NCBI GenBank assembly: GCA_963774935.1
Contig: CAVZGO010000002.1
Span: 62,001 to 126,000 of the forward strand
DNA from: CAVZGO01 sp963774935
GTDB lineage: Bacteria > Chloroflexota > Anaerolineae > Anaerolineales > UBA4823
Direction: 5' to 3'
DNA length: 64,000 nucleotides
This document shows, in pieces, positions 1-7,892 of the stretch. The notes beneath the pieces are model-generated. The model was not told where the DNA came from and made no database searches. It saw only the letters and a program-made list of their open reading frames with translations. A program made the position numbers and the translations under genes. How positions within the stretch are numbered: position 1 is the first letter of the stretch; each line of letters starts with the position of its first letter.

Positions 1-1603
1 CTGCTCGTCCTCAAAGCGGCGCAGAAAGGCGTAAACACCAGAGTTATCGTCAATAATCACTGGCTGGAGATCACCCACCCGCAGCGCAGGTGAGCTGCTC
101 CGGATGGCGATCAGCTTCTTGTACCAGGCATGCAGCTCGTGGTCGAAGCTGACCGGAGAAGGAACCGGATGGTGAGAGCCATTGGGCAGGACGCTCTCCG
201 CCTCATAGCTCAGATCAGGCCACACCATGGGTTTGCGGCAGCAGGGGTCGTTGGCGCCCCACATACCGGCTTCGTCGCCATAATATACGATCGGTGCGCC
301 GATATCCGTCATCTGGAACAGCACCATCTGCATGAATAGCTGACGCTCGAATGCGTCCGGTTTACGGGTGTCGTAAGCCGGGTTTTTGTGCGGGCGGGTC
401 AGCTCGCCGCACTCTTTCCATTCACGGTAGCGCAGGAAGTCCCGGTTGACGATGTGCGAAGCCATTCGGTCGGTATCGTGGCTGCTCAACAGGTTGTGCA
501 TCACATACGCGGCGCACTCCGGATACGACTGGCGCAGCTCGCGGCGCTGGCGGTCGAATTCAGAGACGCTTATTTTGGTGCGCTCTTCAGCAAAGAACTC
601 CGCCAGCAGGTAGGTCCAGCGGTAGTTCATTTCCGCGTCAAACTCATCCCCCTGCAGGTAGGGCACGTTGTCATCTTCCATCACAATTTCAGCCACCAGG
701 TAGGCATCCGGGTTGATCGCCTTGACGTGCTTGCGCCAATCCTTCCAAAATCCATGGCGGATGCAGAAAGCCACATCCAGCCGCCAGCCATCGATGCCAT
801 CGCGCGGATCGCCATCCCCGTCCGGGTCCATCCAGCGCCGGGTGATCTCAAAGATGTAGCTTTTCGGACCGGCAGTAATGCCGTTGGCATCCTGGTTCAG
901 CTCGGGCAGCTCAGGAACTCCGTACCAGCCTGAGTAAGTAAACGGCGCAAAACGGCCTGGCTGCTGCCAGTCCAGCACCTTGAACCAATCGCGATAAATT
1001 GAATCTCTGCCCTTCTGCACCAGGTCACGGAATATCCAGCTGTTCAAGCCCATGTGGTTGAACACACCATCGATGATGATGCGCATCCCCCGCCGGTGCA
1101 CTTCGGCAACCAGCTCCAGGAACATGCGGTCGGCTGCCGTCCAAACCCAGGTTGCCGGATCGGCGGCGATCTCGCTTTCGATCAGGCGCTGATCGCCCTG
1201 CGGGTCAGGCCCGAAATGCGGATCGATGTGGTGGTATGTAGCGCCATCGTACTTGTGGGATGAAGGCGCCTGGAACAGCGGATTGATGTACAGGGCGGTG
1301 ATTCCCAGGTCCTGCAGAGTAGTCCAGGCGGTCGAAGATGCCCTGCAGGTCGCCGCCGTAGCGCCGGCGCTGCAAGTGGTGCCAGATATCCTTGTGATGC
1401 ACCAGCTCGTATGGCTGTTGCTGATAGATATCCACCGTCCAGGGGTGCACCTGCCAGGGCTCGGACAGATCGTGCGGGTAGCTGCCTTGCAGGCTCGCCA
1501 GGGTGGGGTCGTTGGCAGGATCGCCGTTGCAGAAGCGCTCCGGGAAAATCTGATACCAGATGGCGTGTTTTGCCCATTCGGGCGTAAAGTCAGGGGATTT
1601 CAT
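1..1603 (-). CDS. GH13 alpha-amylase family glycosidase (neopullulanase/cyclomaltodextrinase-like), partial and frameshifted
   Basis: This is a cytoplasmic alpha-glucan hydrolase; no signal peptide is visible. Translation starts at MKSPDFTPEW and enters the (beta/alpha)8 barrel at once (IWYQIFPERFCNGDP), so the N-terminal starch-binding domain common in neopullulanases is missing. One extra base near 1318 breaks the frame. Beyond it the other frame runs open to the window edge with all four GH13 regions: DGVFNH, GWRLDVAF (nucleophile Asp), VAEIV (acid/base Glu) and SSHDTDR (transition-state Asp). The 3' end lies outside the window. Substrate (cyclodextrin, pullulan or maltodextrin) cannot be told. 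The shift is more likely a sequence error than decay, because about 430 codons after it remain conserved. Confidence 0.85.
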
Positions 1604-1657
1604 TCTTTAATAAGCTCTCCTTGGTTTTATTTGAGTTAATTTAGGTGATTATCGTTT

Positions 1658-2753
1658 TTAAAACCATTTTCGATGACGGAAAAACACCAGCATCCCGATC
1701 GCGGTGACGACACATACCAGCCAGAAAACCGGGTATGCCCACGCAAGATTCAGCTCAGGCAAGAAGTGAAAATTCATGCCGTAGACACCCGCTAAGAAGG
1801 TCAAGGGGATGAAGATTGTGCCGATCAAGGTCAGCACTTTCATCACTTCGCCCATCCGGTTCGAAGCCGAAGACATATACGTATCGGTTAAATCGCTGGT
1901 AATTTCACGATAGGCTTCGATGATTTCGATTATCTGGATGACATGGTCGTAGAGGTCGCGCAGATAAATCCGCGTAGATCTCGGTGATACATTCGTGCGG
2001 ATCTCTGAGCAGCGAGGAGACCACCTCGCGCACCGGCCAGATCACCCAGCGCAGTAACAACAAATCTCGTTTCAGTTGATGGATTTCAGAGATCACACCG
2101 GGCTGGGTGCTTTCCAGAATGCGTAATTCCAGCTCGTCCGCCTTGTCACTATAATACTCCAGGATTGGGAAGCAGCTATCGATGATCGCATCCAGCAGGG
2201 AATAAGCCAGGAAGCTGGCATCACTGCTGCGCAGGCGCGAGCCTTTCGATTGTAGCCGCTGGCGAATTGAATCCCAACAATCGCCCCGTGATGCCTGGAA
2301 TGTAAGCACCGTGTTATGCCCAAGAAAGATCGAGATCTGCTCATGCTGGAGGCGACCTGCTTTGATGTCCAGCTCGCGCATGACAATAAACAGGCGCGCC
2401 TGGTAATCGCTTTCCTCACCACCATATGTTTCCAGTTTCGGGCGTTGTGATTTGTGCAGTACATCTTCGATCGCCAGCGGGTGGAGGTTGTATTTGGTAG
2501 CCAGGGTATGGATCGCAGCCATGTCAGACAGACCATCCACGTTGATCCAACGCACAGCCGACCAATCAGGCCTGTGGCGGCTCACAAATTCCTCCAGGTT
2601 CTCTATTTCCTGGACCTCTGCCTTCGAAGTGCAGTAATCAATGCAGATAACGTGAGCAGGTTCACTGATCCCAGGCAGGTGCTCAATTTCACTATGCTCG
2701 ATGCCAGGCGCAGCGCCCGGGTTGCGTTTTTGGGCGTTAATCCTTAATTTCAT
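1658..2753 (-). CDS. corA: CorA-family magnesium/divalent cation transporter, frameshifted
   Basis: This is a pentameric inner-membrane Mg2+/Co2+ channel. The N-terminal 250 residues form the soluble cytoplasmic domain. The C-terminus carries two transmembrane helices separated by the diagnostic YGMNF loop (LAGVYGMNF), and the protein ends in a short basic tail (RHRKWF). One surplus base at about 1964 splits the gene. Removing it joins ITEIYADL to RDLYDHVIQIIE and gives a protein of about 364 residues, normal for the family. It is divergent from the DUF1801 gene at 3011, and the 257-base gap between them should hold both promoters. Substrate preference cannot be read from sequence. Confidence 0.88.
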
Positions 2754-3010
2754 CGTCTGATCCTCCTCCCCAAGATCAATTCGAAATTTCTGGCCAGTTT
2801 CAGACCGCTTAAGTAGTAATGAAGAGAGCTGGTAATGGAATTTTCTCTAGCCTTATTTTAACTTGAATTGGAAATTTTGAAGGGGGGCTGATTCAGGCAG
2901 ATGACGTCATCGACCAGAGGCACTTCATTCTGCAACAGGGCATTCTTCGAGATATAATTACACCCAAATTAGTCTTATTAACTATTCTGGTTGATTTATT
3001 AAGGTGATTT

Positions 3011-3631
3011 ATGGATAAACCGAAAATTGTCTTTCATACAGTCGATGAATATATCGCCAGCTTCCCGCCAGAGGTGCAATCCATCCTGGAAGAATTACGC
3101 GCCGCGATCAAAGCTTCCGTGCCGAACGTCGAGGAACGCATCAGCTACCAGATCCCCGGCTATTTTCGGAACGGGGAATTAATTCATTTTGCAGCCTATA
3201 AGAAGCACATTGGCATGTACCCCGCCCCCGATGGACCACAGCCGTTCGTCCAGGAGCTGTTGAAATTCAAATCCGAGAGAGCCACATTACGATTTCCGAT
3301 TGACAAACCACTGCCCCTGGATTTGATCACCAAGCTGATCAAATTCCGCTACGCAGAGAACCTGGCTCTCGCCGATGCGAAAGCCAGGAAAAAGAAGCTT
3401 GCGGCTGGAAAACCACAATCACCCAACGACCTGCCGGTTAAGCTCTCTCAGCCAGCCCAACGCGCCCTGGCTGCGGCTGGCATCCAGAGTCTGGAACAGG
3501 TCAGCCGTTTCAGCGAAAAGGAGATCACCAAGCTGCATGGCATCGGTCCAAACGCCATGGCACTGCTCCATCAAGCCCTGGAGGAGAAGGGGTTGTCATT
3601 TTCCAGAGAAACCCAACCGTCGCCAAAATAG
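3011..3631 (+). CDS. DUF1801 (YdhG-like) protein with C-terminal helix-hairpin-helix
   Basis: The 206 residues split into two parts. Residues 1-115 match the DUF1801/YdhG fold, also called iron-chaperone-like in databases, with the typical VDEYIASFPPEVQ opening, EERISYQIPGYF and HIGMYPAP. After a basic linker (ARKKKLAAGK), residues 145-195 resemble a helix-hairpin-helix or RNA-polymerase-alpha-CTD-like module (LEQVSRFSEKEITKLHGIGP). The combination suggests nucleic-acid contact, but the biochemical role of DUF1801 is not settled. The start is supported by an AAGGTG ribosome site eight bases upstream. The SCP2 gene follows 41 bases later on the same strand. Confidence 0.8.
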   Translation: MDKPKIVFHTVDEYIASFPPEVQSILEELRAAIKASVPNVEERISYQIPGYFRNGELIHFAAYKKHIGMYPAPDGPQPFVQELLKFKSERATLRFPIDKPLPLDLITKLIKFRYAENLALADAKARKKKLAAGKPQSPNDLPVKLSQPAQRALAAAGIQSLEQVSRFSEKEITKLHGIGPNAMALLHQALEEKGLSFSRETQPSPK

Positions 3632-3672
3632 GCATTCCCCTCTATAATAAGGGCATCATCAAGGAGCCCGCT

Positions 3673-4033
3673 ATGTTCAAAGAAAAGCTCGAAAAATACC
3701 TTGCCGCCTGCGAGTCAGACCGCGGCGCTGAAGACCTACGCCAAGAGAAACAAAGCCTGCATGATCTATGAAGTCCCTGATCTCAAGCTCAGCTTTTATA
3801 TGTACTTTGGCGGCGGAGTGGTCCAGTGCCGCCAGGGCACGCCGCCCCGCAAACCTGACTATACCATCAAGGTTGACTCGGATGTGCTTGAGGAGATCCT
3901 CACCGGGGAGCTGGATGGCACCGCTGCCGGTTTGAGCGGCGCGCTCAAATTCAAAGGCAACATGCTCAAGGCGATGGGGCTGCAAAAGTTGAATCCTGAG
4001 ATGGTGCGAATCTACAAAGCTGCCAATCCTTAA
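3673..4033 (+). CDS. SCP2 sterol-binding-domain-like protein, frameshifted
   Basis: This is a small single-domain protein of the SCP2 lipid-binding fold (YFGGGVVQCRQG, DYTIKVDSDVLEEILTGELDG, GALKFKGNML). The family binds fatty acyl or other hydrophobic ligands; the ligand here is unknown. The ATG at 3673 follows a good AAGGAG ribosome site, but its frame closes after 32 codons. A single surplus base near 3721-3727 (GCGGCG) restores MFKEKLEKYLAAC...ALKTYAKRNKA and about 119 residues. It sits 22 bases before the MFS gene, possibly in the same transcript. Confidence 0.72.
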
Positions 4034-4054
4034 ATTGACTTGTTCGCTGCCAAA

Positions 4055-5500
4055 ATGAAGGAGTTGAAATGGCACGAGCTGATCTCTGTCAACCTGTTCT
4101 GGTTGGCAATCAGCATCCGCAACAACTCCGTCACGGCGATATTCTTACCCTTCCTGGTTGCACAATTCGCTGCGCCCGAGCTGCGCAACACTGCCCTGGG
4201 TCTGGCGCGCACTGCCGGGCTGGTGCTGGCGATGCTCGTCCAGCCTGCAGCGGGCATCCTCAGCGACCGCAGCACCTCTCGCTACGGACGCCGCCGCCCG
4301 TTTATCTTCTTCGGCGTGCTATTTGACTTGCTCAGCCTGGCACTGCTGGCTGCATCCGGCTCCTACGGGATGCTTCTGGCAGCCTTATTGCTGGTGCAGG
4401 TCTCCTCCAACACCTCGCATGGTGCAATGAACGGCTTAATGCCCGATCTGGTGCCAGAGAACCAGCGCGGCGTCGCCTCTGGGATCAAATCCATCTTCGA
4501 CCTGCTGCCCATTGCCGTGCTGGGGGTCAGCATCGCCGTGGTTGTGGCACGCGGCCAGCTCGCTCTGGCAGTGGCACTGGTAGGCGCAGCGCTGCTGGGA
4601 TTGATGCTGCTAACCGTCCTGCTGGTCAAAGAGACTCCGCTAACCGAAAAGCCCAACTTGCCTTTAAAGCCTGCTCTGCTGCGCGTGCTGGGCATGCTGG
4701 CAGGCATCGCCGTTGGCGCACTGGCGGGATTGCTGCTGGGCGGCGCACTGGGTGGGCTCGCCGGGTTGATTTCATGGTCCTTTCTTGGAAAAAACGCAGC
4801 CCTGATGGTTCTGGTTGGGCTGGGCGGCGTGGCGGCGATGATTGTGGCGGTCATTGCCGGGGTGTGGGCAGGCACCTATGCCACCCTGGGCAGCGAGGTG
4901 CGCCGCCAGCCGGCGTTCACCTGGTGGGTGGTCAACCGGCTGCTCTACCTGACCGCCATCGGAGCGATCCAGTTCTTTGCAGTTTATTTCATCATGTCGA
5001 TGTTCGGCGAGTCGATCGAAGATGCCACCCGCTTAACCGGCAGGCTGATCACGGTTGTGGGCGTATGCATCCTGCTCAGCGCATTACCCAGCGGCTGGCT
5101 GGCTGACCGCTTCAGCCAGCGACGGCTGGTCGCTTTCAGCGGGCTGCTCTCAGTCGCCGGTGTGCTGGTGCTGCTGGTCACATTTTTACAGCCCAGCATG
5201 AGCTGGATTTATGCCGCCGGTATCCCGCTGGGCATCGCTGCCGGTATCTTCTCTCCCGCCAACTGGGCGCTGGGCACGCGCCTGATCCCTGGCGAGCAAG
5301 CCGGGCGCTACCTGGGCGTCTCCAACCTGGCAGGCGCCGGCGCAGGCATCATCGGCGCGGGCATCGGCGGTCCCATCGCGGACTATCTGAATGCGTTCTC
5401 ACCGAATCTGGGCTACCTGGTGGTGTTCACTGCATTTGGCTTGATGTTCCTGGCAAGCGTGGTGGTGTTGAAGGGAGTTAAAGAATCGTCAAACTTATAA
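4055..5500 (+). CDS. Major facilitator / GPH-type sugar transporter
   Basis: This is a polytopic membrane carrier of 481 residues with about 12 hydrophobic segments. The loop between helices 2 and 3 reads SDRSTSRYGRRRPFI, close to the signature of SLC45/GPH sucrose-cation symporters, and the second half has the matching LADRFSQRRLV loop. The middle (residues about 200-270) is rich in Gly/Ala/Leu with two extra hydrophobic stretches. The ATG at 4055 was preferred to an upstream TTG at 4040 because it gives the natural MKELKWHELI start. Substrate is unproven; a sugar or glycoside is likely from family membership. Confidence 0.8.
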   Translation: MKELKWHELISVNLFWLAISIRNNSVTAIFLPFLVAQFAAPELRNTALGLARTAGLVLAMLVQPAAGILSDRSTSRYGRRRPFIFFGVLFDLLSLALLAASGSYGMLLAALLLVQVSSNTSHGAMNGLMPDLVPENQRGVASGIKSIFDLLPIAVLGVSIAVVVARGQLALAVALVGAALLGLMLLTVLLVKETPLTEKPNLPLKPALLRVLGMLAGIAVGALAGLLLGGALGGLAGLISWSFLGKNAALMVLVGLGGVAAMIVAVIAGVWAGTYATLGSEVRRQPAFTWWVVNRLLYLTAIGAIQFFAVYFIMSMFGESIEDATRLTGRLITVVGVCILLSALPSGWLADRFSQRRLVAFSGLLSVAGVLVLLVTFLQPSMSWIYAAGIPLGIAAGIFSPANWALGTRLIPGEQAGRYLGVSNLAGAGAGIIGAGIGGPIADYLNAFSPNLGYLVVFTAFGLMFLASVVVLKGVKESSNL

Positions 5501-5564
5501 CTCAGACAGCTTCTCGCCTAAATCCAGCCTCACCTGCTAGTCGATTTCCAATTTCTCATCATCG

Positions 5565-5894
5565 TTATCCATGCAATGTCACTCCCTGATCATCTCTATC
5601 GCGAATTCCATGCTCTACCAGAATATCCTCCAGGTCCAGCTTCATTAACGCCGCTACGCGCTTGCTGGGCATCTCCTCGATCGCCTGGAGCAGCTCACGC
5701 GCTTGCTCGTGCCATTCTTTCCCTCCATGCGGGCAGTAGAAATAGTCGTGCAAAGCACTGGAATTGGACATAGCTTCGATATGACCACGCGGCCCCATGC
5801 GCTCGCGCACTACCTCGCAGACCGTTCCGCACACCAGGCAGGTGTGCTCAGCGACATCATTCGGTTCTTCGTAGAATTGATCGTAACCTTTCAT
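5565..5894 (-). CDS. Small Cys-rich protein of unknown function
   Basis: This protein of 109 residues has the likely start MKGYDQFYEEPN; a longer reading to 5969 adds an unconserved-looking leader. Visible features are CLVCG near residue 20 and a later CPHG, which could hold a metal, followed by an amphipathic helical C-terminus (EQARELLQAIEEMPSKRVAALMKLDLEDILVEHGI). I do not recognise the family. It lies downstream of the acetyltransferase gene on the same strand, 44 bases away when the shorter start is used. Confidence 0.6.
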   Translation of the reverse strand: MKGYDQFYEEPNDVAEHTCLVCGTVCEVVRERMGPRGHIEAMSNSSALHDYFYCPHGGKEWHEQARELLQAIEEMPSKRVAALMKLDLEDILVEHGIRDRDDQGVTLHG

Positions 5895-5938
5895 AGGCTC
5901 CTTGTTGGTATCATTGATTCTCAGTTGACAAATAAATA

Positions 5939-6490
5939 TCATACTTTTCCCACTTCCTTCGCTTCCCAATACCAGTACAACGCCACTTCTTCCGTCCCCG
6001 GATCGATCCCCCGGTATAAATATACGTCAAATCCGCCCAGGATAAAACCGCAACGTTCATACAGCCTGCACCCCGCCACGTTGTTGTTCTGCGTCTCCAG
6101 CATGATGCCCGGCAGGTGATTGGAGATGGTCCAGTGCTTTGCCTGCTCGATCAACGCCCGACCCACTCCCCGCCGCCGGAAGGCTGCATCGACGACGATA
6201 TCTTCGACGTATGCATAGCGGTTCCAATACTTGCACAGCCGCAGCTGCCCGGCAACCTGTTCGTCACAGTATGCCAGGTAGAGCACCTTATCGGGGTTGG
6301 CGATATATGCGCGGGGGTCAAACGCATCCTCTGCATAGCGTTTGGTGTGAGGCTGCGCTGCGAACGGCGACGTGCGGATCACCCCATTCTCAGCATGCAC
6401 TTGAAGATAGGAATCGATGACAAACGTCCCGTCGCAGCGTTTGGTGTCTGACAGGCGAGTTTCGTCTAACCCACGGATCGAAATTAACAC
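5939..6490 (-). CDS. GNAT N-acetyltransferase, streptothricin-acetyltransferase-like
   Basis: The protein transfers an acetyl group from acetyl-CoA to an amine. It carries the GNAT acetyl-CoA loop RRRGVGRALI and a run strongly reminiscent of Sat-type streptothricin acetyltransferases (YVEDIVVD, LPGIMLETQNNN, CRLYERCGFILGGFD). The probable start is GTG at 6490, only two bases after the stop of the upstream oxidase gene, so the two are probably co-translated. A resistance role is possible, but these homologues are often ordinary chromosomal genes with unknown substrates. Confidence 0.82.
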   Translation of the reverse strand: MLISIRGLDETRLSDTKRCDGTFVIDSYLQVHAENGVIRTSPFAAQPHTKRYAEDAFDPRAYIANPDKVLYLAYCDEQVAGQLRLCKYWNRYAYVEDIVVDAAFRRRGVGRALIEQAKHWTISNHLPGIMLETQNNNVAGCRLYERCGFILGGFDVYLYRGIDPGTEEVALYWYWEAKEVGKV

Positions 6491-6492
6491 AG

Positions 6493-6954
6493 TTAGCTTG
6501 CCTGGGCGCTGCCTTCTGAATTCAATTTCGAATAATCAACGGTTAACCAGCGTTCTGGCGTGATGCGTACCAGGATATCTGTGGCGACACCCTCGCGACC
6601 GCCAACCATCTCCAGGTACTGCTCGCCCATCTCCGGACCAAAATACCGATATGCCAGCGGGCGAACATCTCGCTCGAAGTCGACCGCTTCGATTTTTAGC
6701 GGTCCTTCGATGCTCACATACTTGTATGGAGAGGTGGGCTCCTGTACGCACAGGCTTGCCCTGCCGGCTGCGCGCAGCAAAGCTGCCTTGCGCGTCTGAC
6801 CGCCGGTCCATACCCGCACATCCTCGCCTGGCTCATACAGGTACCACACCGGGACAGCCAGAGGCCCACGCCCCGCTTCAGGAATGCTGATCACACCCAC
6901 TCGCACTTCGGCCAGAAAGGCTTCGCGTTCTTCTTTCGCCATTGTCGTGTTCAT
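6493..6954 (-). CDS. Pyridoxamine 5'-phosphate oxidase family (FMN-binding split barrel) protein
   Basis: This protein of 153 residues has the split-barrel flavin fold. Characteristic parts are EVRVGVISI, the strand GRGPLAVPVWYLYEPGEDVRVWTGGQTRKAALLRAAGRASLCVQ (here only summarised as the FMN phosphate-binding region) and YVSIEGP. It most resembles the TIGR03618/F420-or-FMN Rv-type group rather than true PdxH. The electron partner and substrate are unknown. A ribosome site AGGAGG-like stretch precedes ATG at 6954. It is probably the first gene of a pair with the acetyltransferase. Confidence 0.8.
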   Translation of the reverse strand: MNTTMAKEEREAFLAEVRVGVISIPEAGRGPLAVPVWYLYEPGEDVRVWTGGQTRKAALLRAAGRASLCVQEPTSPYKYVSIEGPLKIEAVDFERDVRPLAYRYFGPEMGEQYLEMVGGREGVATDILVRITPERWLTVDYSKLNSEGSAQAS

Positions 6955-7005
6955 CCAAATTCCTCCTGATTACTATTTATTATATAACCTCAAACAGAAA
7001 AAAGC

Positions 7006-7892
7006 ATGGAATCGTAGCTTAGCCGGATAAGCCCTGAATCAGCGCTAGACTTCTCATCCGAAATACCAAACAGCGCGCTGGAAACTATCATCGGGCAGGA
7101 CCGCGCCGTGCGCGCCCTGCAGTTTGGTTTGGGGATCAAAAGCAAAGGTTTATTATTTACGTCGCCGGCTTGCCGGGCGCCGGAAAAACTACCGCAGTCA
7201 AACAATTCTTAGAAACCCTGGCGCGCTCCAAGCCTGTGCCGCCGGACTGGTGCTATGTCCACGACTTTAATAACATCGAGCGCCCGAACGCCGTCCGTTT
7301 TCCGGCAGGTCAGGCGGTGCAATTCAAACTCGATATGGAAAACCTGTTGCACAGCATGGTGCAAGATATTCGCGCCGCGTTTGAAAGCGAAGAATACCTA
7401 AAACAGCGCGAGGTTCAGGAAATCCTGGAGACGAGCATCCGCCAGGGGATTGCCGTGACCGGCTCAGTCAATCAGAAAGGAGAAATCCAGGCGAATGGCG
7501 GCGTCAATGATAAAATTAAGGGCTTCTACGAAGTGTGTAAAGCGCGTGGCTTGGCCGGTGACCAGGGCGTGGTCATCCCGAGCGATAATGTGGAAAATCT
7601 GATGCTTAAAGAATGCGTGGTAGAAGCTGTTCGAGAGGGTAAATTTCATATCTGGCCGGTGGTTAATATCGAGGAAGGCATCGAAATCCTTACCGGTACC
7701 CAGGCTGGAAAACGCACCCTGGATGGTAGTTATGAGGCAGGCAGCGTTTTTGCCCGGGTTGCCAGTCGCCTTGAACACCTCGCTGAAGCCCTTGCCGAAT
7801 ATGGTCGAGAAGGTATCCCTGGCTGGGAGAAAATCACAAACCGAGTAAACTATGCTCTTAGCATGACAAAATTCTATCGAGGAAGCCACTGA
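7006..7892 (+). pseudogene. Decayed Lon-family (LonB/C-like) ATP-dependent protease remnant
   Basis: Three lesions break this gene. ATG at 7006 is followed by TAG at 7015. A missing base near 7151 shifts the frame just before the P-loop (GLPGAGKTTAV). The reading frame then jumps directly from the early AAA+ region (QREVQEILETS, about 7435) to the end of the protease domain (IRQGIAVTGSVNQKGEIQANGGVNDKIKGF). Lon-like enzymes of this type are about 800 residues, so roughly 500 residues are lost, including most of the AAA+ module and the catalytic Ser segment; the Lys of the Ser-Lys dyad (NDKIKGF) remains. The surviving C-terminal part is in good frame and stops in TGATG overlap with the next gene. 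Confidence 0.85.

Noticed and set aside
388..933. Long plus-strand open frame of 181 codons over the GH13 gene
   Set aside because: It is antisense to the GH13 catalytic region, which shows all four family motifs on the minus strand; the plus frame has no recognisable domain.
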